DNA from: Ponticoccus litoralis | Lineage (GTDB): Bacteria > Pseudomonadota > Alphaproteobacteria > Rhodobacterales > Rhodobacteraceae | Direction: 5' to 3' | Assembly (NCBI RefSeq): GCF_039769985.1 | Contig: NZ_JBDNCH010000002.1 | Location: 434,001-498,000 of the forward strand | DNA: 64,000 nt | Shown: in pieces, positions 55,999 through 64,000 of the stretch | How the letters are laid out: each line of letters begins with the position of its first letter | Numbering within the stretch: the first letter of the stretch is position 1 | Notes under the pieces: model-generated | Seen by the model: only the letters and a program-made list of their open reading frames with translations | Database searches by the model: none | Told to the model about the DNA's origin: nothing | Translations under genes and position numbers: made by a program

Positions 55999-56168
55999 GG
56001 GCTTGTGCTACGCCGCCGGACGCGGCAGGGCAAGCCCGACCGGCGGAGGCCTGCGCGACCGGGCCGGGCGACCAGCCCCGCCAGCACATCGCCCCGCCCC
56101 CGGGACAGCGCCTGATGGCCCGCAATGAGGGCCAGGAAGAAGGCTGCAAACGGTACGGCGAGAAGCAT
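55995..56168 (-). CDS. Possible small membrane protein coupled to murB
   Basis: A 57-residue frame whose stop codon overlaps the murB start as ATGA and whose ATG is preceded by AAGGGA at 8 bases. It starts with a hydrophobic segment (MLLAVPFAAFFLALIAGHQA) and ends very Arg-rich. The translation signals and overlap argue for a real gene; the Arg-rich tail may be chance reading or a further undetected frameshift. No family recognised. Confidence 0.4.
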   Translation of the reverse strand: MLLAVPFAAFFLALIAGHQALSRGRGDVLAGLVARPGRAGLRRSGLPCRVRRRSTSP

Positions 56169-56511
56169 GGCGGCAATCCCTTCGATGTCGGGACAACTGT
56201 GCGTCCGCCGCAGCGGTTCCCATAGTCCGGTATCCCCGACCCCCGCGCCCGGCGGGATGCGCCCGCGGGTGCGGCCGGGGCCGAAGCGGCTTCGAAGCCG
56301 CTTCAGCACCGCGCGGCAAGGCACCCGATGGCGCCCCGACGCAGGGACAGGCAGGCCCGAAGCGATGCCGGTGGCTGCCGGGCGGGAAGCGGCTTCGAAG
56401 CCGCTTTCAGCCCACCGAAACCGCGCTCAGCGGCCAGGCCGCACCGGAAAGCGGATCGCCCGCGCGGGACGGATCACCCGCCAAGCCCGCTGACCCCGGG
56501 TCAGACCCCGC
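56169..56511. repeat. Gap with two copies of a palindrome
   Basis: This 340-base gap between the DUF2484 gene and the small frame before murB contains two nearly identical perfect palindromes: GAAGCGGCTTC plus its mirror at 56283-56304, and AAGCGGCTT-CG-type at 56387-56406. Related to the first hairpin after cobS (29603). No gene is seen otherwise. Confidence 0.7.
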
Positions 56512-56759
56512 TCAACCCGTCGTGCGCCGTTTTACCCATGCACCGAGGTAGCGCAGGGGCCAGCGCAGGATGCTCATCCCCGCAAAAAGCACGATCAGCC
56601 CGATCCACGGCCCGTTCTGGTAGGTGACATAGCCCAGCAGCGGGATGCCCACCCCGATCAGCCAATAGGCCCGGGTCCAGTGATCATCTCGCGAGGGAGA
56701 ATTGCCAAGACATTGGCCGCCACCGCCCAGAGGCAGGCCAACATGAGTGAGATGGTCAT
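56512..56759 (-). CDS. DUF2484 small membrane protein (frameshifted in this sequence)
   Basis: A DUF2484-type protein of about 82 residues, a family I associate with the murC-murB gap of Rhodobacteraceae. The N-terminus MTISLMLACLWAVAANVLAI is a membrane segment and is followed, in another frame, by SRDDHWTRAYWLIGVGIPLL and LIVLFAGMSILRWPLRYLG. The break is at 56695-56697, where one base is missing. It has about three membrane segments; function unknown. A GGAAAGGGA motif precedes the ATG. Confidence 0.72.
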
Positions 56760-57083
56760 GGCCGTCCCTTTCCTGTTGCCCCCCGGGCGCCGCAACTATG
56801 CGCGCCAGGCTACGCCGGGGCAAGAGCGCAAAGGTGGGATTATCGCGAAAAATGCCCCTGCGAAGGCGCCTGCCGCCCTCTTGTGCGCTTGGGCCGGGGC
56901 AGATCCCCCGGGCTTCGTGCCACCTCGGGCTGCCGGGGACCGGCCAGAGCGCCCCGGCCCTAGGCGCCCCGACGCCCCGACGATCCGCCCGGCGGGCGAG
57001 ATCTGCGCGGTCTCGCCAGCTCTCAGGATCGCGGCGAACAGCGGAGCGACGACAGGCGGGCACCCCGCCGCCTGCGCCCCCAG
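56760..57083. other. Gene-free stretch between murC terminator and DUF2484 gene
   Basis: About 320 bases. Open frames here are of low complexity and unlike proteins. It probably carries a promoter for DUF2484-murB-ddl, but I cannot point to one. Confidence 0.4.
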
Positions 57084-57112
57084 AAAAAGGGCCGGCATCG
57101 CAATGCCAGCCC
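57084..57112 (-). terminator. Rho-independent terminator after murC
   Basis: On the minus strand GGGCTGGCAT, loop TGCG, arm ATGCCGGCCC (one T-G pair) is followed by TTTTT. It lies about 75 bases after the murC stop and would separate ftsW-murG-murC from murB and the fts genes. Confidence 0.8.
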
Positions 57113-57185
57113 GCAAGCGCAGAGGGAAAGGCGCATGACCGGCAGGACAGGAACCCACCCCTCCCCTTTAACGCCAGCCGGGGCC

Positions 57186-58583
<1,398 letters not shown>

Positions 58584-58596
58584 GACCGCCGCCCGC

Positions 58597-59751
58597 TCAA
58601 GCTCCAGGTCCTTCATGTCCCATGCCCTCGTTTTCTTGTTCTGCCTGTAGGTAAGGCCTTGTCCCGGCCAAGTGTTCCACGAGGGCCGCCAGTTCCTCGG
58701 CGGCCTCGGGTTTGGCGACGCTCAGCGCCGCCCTTTGCATCTGGATCGCGCCGCTTTCGTTCGACAGGATCGAATGGATCGCCCCGGTCAGGCTTTCGAT
58801 GGTCAGCTTCGTCTCGGGAATGCGGATCGCCGCGCCCGCCTCGACCAGTGCGCGGGCATTGGCATTCTGGTGGTCGCCGGTGGCATGCGGATAGGGGATC
58901 AGGATCGACGGTCGCCCGATCACCGCGATATCCGCCACCGAAGAGGCGCCCGAGCGCGAGATCACCAGCTGTGCCTCGGACATCCGCGAGGGCACGTCCT
59001 GAAAGAACGGCTGCACATCGGCCTGAAGCCCGTTCTCGGCGTAATAGGTGGCGACGCGGTCGCCGTCCTCGTCGCGGGCCTGATGACTGACACGCAGGTT
59101 CTGCACCATCTCCAGCGGCAGCCCCGCCAGCGCCGGCGGCACCACGTCCGACAGTGTCCGCGCGCCCTGGCTGCCGCCGATCACCAGCACCGACATCGGG
59201 TAGGGTCCGGGCGCGATATAGCCCGCCGCCGCCCGTTCCAGCACCGCCATGCGGACCGGGTTGCCGGTGTGGAACGCCTCGACGCCCTCTGGCAGCGTGG
59301 TCGGCCATGTGCCGCAGGCCACCGCGTCGACCTTGTCGGCGAAGAAGGTGTTGACCTTGCCCAGCACGCCGTTCTGTTCATGGATCATCCGCGGCAGCTT
59401 CAGCAGCCGCGCCGCGCCAAGCGCGGGGATCGAGGGATAGCCGCCGAAGCCCACGACCACCGAGGGCCGGTCCCGGCGCATCCGCCGCGCCATGGACAGC
59501 ACGCCGCCGGCGATGCGGAAGGGCACGCCCAGCTTGGCCAGCGGGCCGCCCCGCGCGAAGGTCGCGCTGGCGACCTGCTCGATCTCGACCGAATGGGGAA
59601 AGCCGCCGGTGTAGCGCGCCCCGCGCGCGTCGGTGGACAGCTTCACCCGCCAGCCCCGCCGCAGCATGATCTCGGCCAGCGCCTGCGCGGGGAACATATG
59701 CCCGCCCGTACCGCCCGCCGCCATCACCAACAGAGGCCTTTGCCCCGCCAT
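58597..59751 (-). CDS. murG: Lipid II-forming N-acetylglucosaminyltransferase MurG
   Basis: An intact GT-B glycosyltransferase of 384 residues that adds GlcNAc to lipid I at the inner face of the membrane. Motifs: LLVMAAGGTGGHMFPAQALA at the N-terminus, VVVGFGGYPSIPALGAARLL near residue 98, HEQNGVLGKVNTFF near residue 125, VLVIGGSQGARTLSDVVP near residue 190 and YPHATGDHQNANARALVEAG near residue 287. It is the gene between ftsW and murC. Confidence 0.96.
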   Translation of the reverse strand: MAGQRPLLVMAAGGTGGHMFPAQALAEIMLRRGWRVKLSTDARGARYTGGFPHSVEIEQVASATFARGGPLAKLGVPFRIAGGVLSMARRMRRDRPSVVVGFGGYPSIPALGAARLLKLPRMIHEQNGVLGKVNTFFADKVDAVACGTWPTTLPEGVEAFHTGNPVRMAVLERAAAGYIAPGPYPMSVLVIGGSQGARTLSDVVPPALAGLPLEMVQNLRVSHQARDEDGDRVATYYAENGLQADVQPFFQDVPSRMSEAQLVISRSGASSVADIAVIGRPSILIPYPHATGDHQNANARALVEAGAAIRIPETKLTIESLTGAIHSILSNESGAIQMQRAALSVAKPEAAEELAALVEHLAGTRPYLQAEQENEGMGHEGPGA

Positions 59752-59874
59752 TCCACCATCTCCCGTGCCCGCGTTCGGGGCCTGTTATACCACAGCCTGC
59801 CCCGGGTCCATCATCGCGGGATCAGCGGCACCTTTCCGCGCATCCGGGCCCGCAGGCAGGGCCCCGGCGCTGTC

Positions 59875-61044
59875 TCAGGCCTGCCGCCGTCCGCGCAGGA
59901 TGTCCCCGATCTCGCCCTGCGGACGGGCCCGGGTGAAGGCCAGCAGCATGCCGACGGCGATGCCGCCCGCGATCAGCGACGAGCCGCCGTAGCTGACGAA
60001 GGGCAGCGTCATGCCCTTGGCCGGCAGCAGGCGCACCGCGACGCCCATGTTGATCATCGCCTGCACGCCGAACATGGCCGCAAGGCCGGTGCCCGCGAGG
60101 CGGATGAAGGGGTCGCGCTCGCGCATCAGCCGGATGAAGCTGCGCACCACGATGGTCGCGTAAAGCGCGAGGATCGCCAGCACCATGACTAGGCCGTATT
60201 CCTCGGCGGCGACGGCGATGATGAAATCGGTATGCGCGTCGGGCAGCGACCATTTCACCTGCCCCTCGCCCACGCCGACGCCGAAGAAGCCGCCCTCGCG
60301 GATCGCGTTGGTGGCATAGCCAAGCTGGGTGGTCGGGTCGACATCCGGCGACAGGAAGCCGTCGATCCGGCGGGCAAAGTGCTCGGAAGAGTTATAGGCC
60401 AGCATGCCGCCCATGACGACCAGCCCGGCCAGACCGACCAGCAGCATCATCGGCGCACCGCCCACGAACCACATGACGCCCCAGCCGAACAGCACCAGCG
60501 CGGCCTGACCGAAGTCGGGCTGCACCGCCAGCATCATCACGATCGCGAAGCACAGGACAAAGGAATACAGCCGCCCCGGCGGGCCGCCAAGCTCCTGCCC
60601 CGCGGCCATCATCCAGGCCGAAGCGATGACGAACATCGGCTTCAGGAATTCCGAGGGCTGCAGCGAGGCGAAGCCAAGGCTGTACCAGCGCACCGCGCCC
60701 TTGCCGAAATCGGTGCCGAAAAACGGCAGCATGGCCAGCGCCACGAAGGTCACAAGGAAGCCGATGACCGCAAGGCGCCGCACCATCAGCGGCGTCATCA
60801 TCGAGGTCAGGAACATGGCGATCATCGCCAGCCCGCCGAAGAAGGCCTGCCGCTGCACGTAGTGGAAGGGGGTCAGCCCGTTGCGCTCGGCCAGCGGCGG
60901 AGAGGCCGCCAGCCCGAGGAGGATCCCCATCCCGAACAACATCAGGATGCAGGACAAGGCCCATTTGTCCACCGTCCGCCACCACTTGGGGAGGACCGGC
61001 TCGCCACCCTTCACGGGTACCGTGCCATAAACCATCTCTGTCAT
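59875..61044 (-). CDS. ftsW: Peptidoglycan polymerase FtsW
   Basis: An intact SEDS-family membrane protein of 389 residues with about ten membrane segments, polymerising septal glycan strands. Motifs: GAVRWYSLGFASLQPSEFLK near residue 117 with the conserved Arg and Pro-Ser-Glu, LAVQPDFGQAALVLFGWG near residue 172 with the catalytic aspartate, and the C-terminal MGVAVRLLPAKGMTLPFVSY followed by GGSSLIAGG. It begins the visible dcw transcript; upstream lies a hairpin pair and a divergent flavoprotein gene. Confidence 0.96.
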   Translation of the reverse strand: MTEMVYGTVPVKGGEPVLPKWWRTVDKWALSCILMLFGMGILLGLAASPPLAERNGLTPFHYVQRQAFFGGLAMIAMFLTSMMTPLMVRRLAVIGFLVTFVALAMLPFFGTDFGKGAVRWYSLGFASLQPSEFLKPMFVIASAWMMAAGQELGGPPGRLYSFVLCFAIVMMLAVQPDFGQAALVLFGWGVMWFVGGAPMMLLVGLAGLVVMGGMLAYNSSEHFARRIDGFLSPDVDPTTQLGYATNAIREGGFFGVGVGEGQVKWSLPDAHTDFIIAVAAEEYGLVMVLAILALYATIVVRSFIRLMRERDPFIRLAGTGLAAMFGVQAMINMGVAVRLLPAKGMTLPFVSYGGSSLIAGGIAVGMLLAFTRARPQGEIGDILRGRRQA

Positions 61045-61155
61045 GAGAGCACCGCTCGACTGCCTCGAAAAACGCCCGGTTGTCCGGGTCTGTGGTCCAG
61101 TCTAGCCGAAGCCGCCCGGTCAAGCCAGAAAAATCCCACTCTGGCAGGGCGGTAG

Positions 61156-61201
61156 CGAATTCTTTGAAAGAATTCGGCCCGTTTTCCGCGCCGGAAAACG
61201 G
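61156..61201. repeat. Pair of intergenic hairpins with three-base loops
   Basis: CGAATTCTT with loop TGA (61156-61176) and CCGTTTTCCG with loop CGC (61179-61201). The first has the same arms as the hairpin at 8913. They lie in the divergent gap between ftsW and the flavoprotein gene, so a simple terminator role does not fit. Confidence 0.75.
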
Positions 61202-61261
61202 CGCCCCGCGCGGTCCTTCGGCCCCTTTCCAAGCGCGCGCGGCTGGCATAGAGGGCAGGCC

Positions 61262-62437
61262 ATGCAAGTCCGCACCCTGATCCTTGGCGCCGGCGCCGCC
61301 GGCATGATGGCCGCCGCCCACGCCGGCCCCGGCACGCTGGTCGTCGATCACGCCGCCAGCCCCGGCGAGAAGATCCGCATCTCCGGCGGCGGGCGCTGCA
61401 ACTTCACCAATCTGCACTGCGGGCCAGAGGCCTTCCTTGGCGCCAATGCGCATTTCCACAAATCCGCGCTGGCGCGCTACAGCCAGTGGGATTTCCTCGA
61501 CCTCGTCGGGCGATACGGCATCGCCTGGCACGAAAAGACGCTGGGCCAGCTGTTCTGCGACGGCAAGGCCACGCAGATCGTCGACATGCTGCGGCAGGAG
61601 ATGGCGCAGGCCGGGGCCGATCTCTGGCTGAAGACCACGGTGGCGGGCGTGACCCATGCGGACGGGCGCTTTCGCGTGGCGCTGGACCGCGAGGGACGGC
61701 GCGAGACCGTCACCGCCGGGGCGCTGATCCTTGCGACCGGGGGCAAGTCGATCCCCAAGATGGGCGCCACCGGCCTTGCCTACGACCTCGCCCGGCAATT
61801 CGGCCATGCCATCACCGAGACCCGCCCCGCCCTCGTGCCGCTGGTCTTCGAAAAGGGCCGCTTCGCCGGGATCTCGGGCGTCTCGACCCCGGCGCGGCTG
61901 TCGAACGACCGGGCGGGCTTCGACGAGGCGCTGCTCTTCACCCACCGGGGCCTGTCCGGGCCGGCGATCCTGCAGATCTCCAGCTACTGGCGCGAGGGCG
62001 AAGAAATCGTCGCCAACCTCTTTCCCGGCGCCGATCTGTCGGAGGTGCTGAAATCCGCCCGCGCCGCAGAGGGCCGCCGGTCGCTGACCACCGAACTGGC
62101 CCGGCACCTCCCGCAGCGCCTTGTTGCGCATCTGGGCGAGAGCCTCGACCTGACGGGCAATCTCGCCGACCTCTCGGACCGTCGCATCGCCGCTCTGACC
62201 GAAAGCCTGACCGGCTGGCGCCTGAAGCCCGCGGCGAGCGAGGGCTACCGCACCGCCGAAGTCACGCTGGGCGGCATCGACACCGACGGCTTCGACAGCC
62301 GCACGATGATGTCGAAGACCCTGCCCGGCCTCTATGCCATTGGCGAGGCGCTGGACGTCACCGGCTGGCTGGGCGGCTACAACTTCCAGTGGGCACGGGC
62401 CTCGGCCATGGCCGCCGCCCGGCATCGCGCGGGCTGA
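61262..62437 (+). CDS. HI0933/RdsA-type flavoprotein
   Basis: An intact protein of 391 residues of the HI0933 (BaiN/RdsA-like) family. The FAD loop TLILGAGAAGMMAAAHAG is at residue 5, GEKIRISGGGRCNFTN near residue 36 is the family hallmark, and ILATGGKSIPKMGATGLAYD near residue 158 and the C-terminal LYAIGEALDVTGWLGGYNFQ are also conserved. Relatives include a dehydratase-like enzyme and proteins of unknown role, so the reaction here is open. It is divergent from ftsW. Confidence 0.87.
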   Translation: MQVRTLILGAGAAGMMAAAHAGPGTLVVDHAASPGEKIRISGGGRCNFTNLHCGPEAFLGANAHFHKSALARYSQWDFLDLVGRYGIAWHEKTLGQLFCDGKATQIVDMLRQEMAQAGADLWLKTTVAGVTHADGRFRVALDREGRRETVTAGALILATGGKSIPKMGATGLAYDLARQFGHAITETRPALVPLVFEKGRFAGISGVSTPARLSNDRAGFDEALLFTHRGLSGPAILQISSYWREGEEIVANLFPGADLSEVLKSARAAEGRRSLTTELARHLPQRLVAHLGESLDLTGNLADLSDRRIAALTESLTGWRLKPAASEGYRTAEVTLGGIDTDGFDSRTMMSKTLPGLYAIGEALDVTGWLGGYNFQWARASAMAAARHRAG

Positions 62438-62452
62438 GGGCGCCGGGCGGGC

Positions 62453-62511
62453 GCAGGGTCTTCGACGAAGACCCTGCCCGCCGACGCAGTCTTCGTCGAA
62501 GACTGCGTCGG
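62453..62511. repeat. Pair of intergenic hairpins with three-base loops
   Basis: GCAGGGTCTTC with loop GAC (62453-62477) and CCGACGCAGTCTTC with loop GTC (62481-62511), both perfect, between the convergent ends of the flavoprotein and phosphodiesterase genes. A bidirectional terminator role is possible, though no T-run follows. Confidence 0.75.
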
Positions 62512-62521
62512 CACCCCGCCG

Positions 62522-63520
62522 CTACCCCATCCGCGCGCGGCACCAGACCGCGTCGTGATCCGACAGCGGTCGGCCCGCCGCATCCAGCGAGGAGACCACC
62601 GCGCCCTCCAGCGGCGACAGCCCGCGCCCGGCGAACCAATCGAGCTTCATCACCCGCTCCGGGTGCGGGGTGATCAAGCTGGGGCGCGTGGTCATGCCCT
62701 CGGCGGTGAAATCCCAGTGGTAGCCACGGGCCTCGGCCTCGGCGAACAGCGTCTCGCGGCGCCAGTCGAAATCGGGCGGCAGGTGATTGCCGGTGTTCAG
62801 GTCGCCGCCGATCAGCACCGGCAGGCCGGGGGCGAACGCCTCTGCCCCGTCCAGCAGCACCGCCATCTGCCGCGACCGGTGCGCGGCGTCGGCATTGCTT
62901 TCAAGATGGGTGGAGACAACGCAGAGCGGCCCCGCCGCCGTTTCGACCACCGCGGCCAGCGCCATGCGCCCGCCAAGGCGCGGCTGCTCGGGGTCGGCGC
63001 CCGCCGCCGCGCTGTACCAGTGGCCGTGATCGTCCAGCCGGATCAGCGTCACGGCGCGCATCGGCACCCGCGACAGGATTGCATTGCCGTGCCAGCCCAA
63101 ACTGTTGAAATCATCGGTGCAGAAAGGCCGCTCGGTCGGGCCGCCAAGGCCCATCTCGAAGAATTCGACCCCGTAGGCATAGGTCATGCCCGGGGCCCGG
63201 GCCATTTCTGCGGTCGTGTGGCGCTGGCCGGTGCGGGCCATGCCGTGATCCATCTCGGACAACAGCAGCAGGTCCGGCGCGAAACGCTCCAGATGTGCGG
63301 CGCTGTCCTCGGGGAAGAGGCAGCGTTCGAGGTTCCACGCCACCACCGACAGCACCGCGGGCAGGGTTTCGGCGGAGGCCGTGCCGCCGGTCTCGACGGC
63401 GGCCATCGCGGGCACCTCGGCCATCAGCGCGCGGTGGACCCCGGCGGTGCGCGGCCCCGCCAGCAAGGCGGCGCGCTGCGCCCCGGTCACCGGCGGCAGG
63501 CTGTCCAGACGCGCGGTCAC
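62522..63520 (-). CDS. Endonuclease/exonuclease/phosphatase-family protein
   Basis: An intact protein of 332 residues of the EEP fold. Visible motifs: VVAWNLERCLFPED near residue 60 (Asn), LLLLSEMDHGMART near residue 85 (metal Glu), VVSTHLESNADAAHRS near residue 203 (His), GGDLNTGNHLPP near residue 240 (Asp and Asn) and LSDHDAVWCRA at the end (Asp-His). The substrate could be a phosphodiester such as a phospholipid-derived compound or a nucleic acid. The start is GTG at 63520, overlapping the stop of the UgpC-type gene as GTGA, so it is probably the last gene of a ugp-like operon and may act on glycerophospho compounds. Confidence 0.82.
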   Translation of the reverse strand: MTARLDSLPPVTGAQRAALLAGPRTAGVHRALMAEVPAMAAVETGGTASAETLPAVLSVVAWNLERCLFPEDSAAHLERFAPDLLLLSEMDHGMARTGQRHTTAEMARAPGMTYAYGVEFFEMGLGGPTERPFCTDDFNSLGWHGNAILSRVPMRAVTLIRLDDHGHWYSAAAGADPEQPRLGGRMALAAVVETAAGPLCVVSTHLESNADAAHRSRQMAVLLDGAEAFAPGLPVLIGGDLNTGNHLPPDFDWRRETLFAEAEARGYHWDFTAEGMTTRPSLITPHPERVMKLDWFAGRGLSPLEGAVVSSLDAAGRPLSDHDAVWCRARMG

Positions 63521-64000
63521 AGCCGGTGCCCCGTCTGATGGTCGAAGAGCGCCAGCGCCTCGCGCGGCAGGGCCACGCGATGCCGGTCGCGCGTGATCGG
63601 GGAATCCTTCAGCACATGCGCGGTGAAGGGCTGGCCCGCCACCTGCCCGTGCAGCAGCCGGTGCGCGCCCAGTTCCTCGACCAGCGCCACGTCGAAGGTC
63701 GCCTCGCCATCGCCGATGCGCACGTCCTCGGGGCGGATGCCCAGCGTGATCGGCCCGCTGCGCCCGCTGGGCGCGGTCAGCACCGCGGTGCCATCCGCCA
63801 GCCGGACCGCACCCTCGGCAAAGCTGGCCTCGATCAGGTTCATCGGCGGCGCCCCCATGAAAGAGGCCACGAAGGTCGAGGCCGGCTGGTGGTAGATCTC
63901 GGAAGGCGTGCCGATCTGCTCGATGCGCCCGCCGTTCAGCACCACGATGCGGTCGGCCATGGTCATCGCCTCGACCTGATCATGGGTGACGTAGATCGCC
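63517..64000 (-). CDS. ABC transporter ATPase, UgpC/MalK type, C-terminal part
   Basis: The last 160 or so residues of an ABC ATPase, cut by the right edge. The visible part begins with the switch histidine region AIYVTHDQVEAMTMADRIVV and continues with the C-terminal TOBE domain (PITLGIRPEDVRIGDGEA and LVEELGAHRLLHGQVAG). The TOBE pattern belongs to the UgpC/MsmK/MalK group that drives sugar or glycerol-3-phosphate uptake. The overlap with a phosphodiesterase-like gene favours a glycerol-3-phosphate (Ugp) role, but this is inferred. Confidence 0.82.
   Translation of the reverse strand, partial: AIYVTHDQVEAMTMADRIVVLNGGRIEQIGTPSEIYHQPASTFVASFMGAPPMNLIEASFAEGAVRLADGTAVLTAPSGRSGPITLGIRPEDVRIGDGEATFDVALVEELGAHRLLHGQVAGQPFTAHVLKDSPITRDRHRVALPREALALFDHQTGHRL

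Noticed and set aside
56796..57158. A minus-strand frame overlapping the murC terminator
   Set aside because: Low complexity and it covers a terminator hairpin; not credible as a gene.
62453..62511. A CRISPR-like array from neighbouring repeats
   Set aside because: Only two different hairpins are present, with no regular repeats or spacers and no cas genes.

Overview
The window is high-GC (by eye about 65-70 percent), gene-dense chromosomal DNA from an alphaproteobacterium, most likely a marine member of the Rhodobacteraceae (Roseobacter group). The signs are a betI-betC-betB-betA operon, an ectA-ectB-ectC-ask operon, an hflK-hflC-DUF2065-degP block, aerobic cobaltochelatase genes cobS and cobT, a DUF2484 gene inside the dcw cluster, and a GTTC-N7-GTTC SOS box of the alphaproteobacterial type. 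I see no rRNA, tRNA, insertion sequence, prophage or CRISPR array.

Layout. 1-1.5 kb: an edge fragment, a DksA-like zinc-finger protein, a glutathione peroxidase and a DUF465 protein. 1.8-7.3 kb: the choline-sulfate/choline to glycine betaine operon with its repressor and a probable operator. 7.6-10.5 kb: a small hypothetical protein, an EamA permease, and a divergent LysE/ArgO exporter with its ArgP/LysG-type regulator. 10.7-17.4 kb: yebC, an SLC13-TrkA_C transporter, a YmdB-like phosphoesterase, a ferredoxin, an orphan DnaE2 tail behind an SOS box, a peptidoglycan-binding protein and proC. 17.6-24.1 kb: degP, DUF2065, hflC, hflK, glutathione reductase and an M15 peptidase. 24.3-28.5 kb: rpiA, a membrane-fused spermidine synthase homologue and an ECF sigma/anti-sigma pair. 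28.6-36.4 kb: cobS, an exported protein, cobT, an M24 aminopeptidase, DUF427, an SH3 protein and a YdeI-like protein. 36.5-41.0 kb: the ectoine operon and its divergent MarR regulator. 41.2-44.3 kb: a ClC channel and a GlcD-type dehydrogenase. 44.6-61.0 kb: recN, bamD, lpxC and the dcw cluster (ftsZ, a methyltransferase, ftsA, ftsQ, ddl, murB, DUF2484, murC, murG, ftsW), all on the minus strand. 61.3-64 kb: an RdsA/HI0933-type flavoprotein, an EEP-family phosphodiesterase and the end of a UgpC-type ABC ATPase.

How the genes fit together. The two osmoprotectant operons (betaine from choline and its sulfate ester; ectoine from aspartate semialdehyde) suggest life in a saline habitat. HflKC and DegP form an envelope protein quality-control block. 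The dcw cluster with lpxC and bamD covers peptidoglycan synthesis, division and outer-membrane assembly.

Quality warning. At least nineteen single-base frameshifts lie in sixteen otherwise well-conserved genes, including the essential ones ftsQ and bamD's neighbour recN, plus hflK, hflC, cobT, ectB and the bet genes. Every one is repaired by removing or adding one base, so I treat them as sequencing or assembly indels, annotate the full gene spans and describe the junctions.

Most interesting points: an SOS box placed two bases before a mini-gene that keeps only the C-terminal OB-fold of DnaE2; a family of composite intergenic repeats (a conserved box plus variable hairpins with three-base loops) in convergent gaps; and a methyltransferase gene between ftsA and ftsZ.
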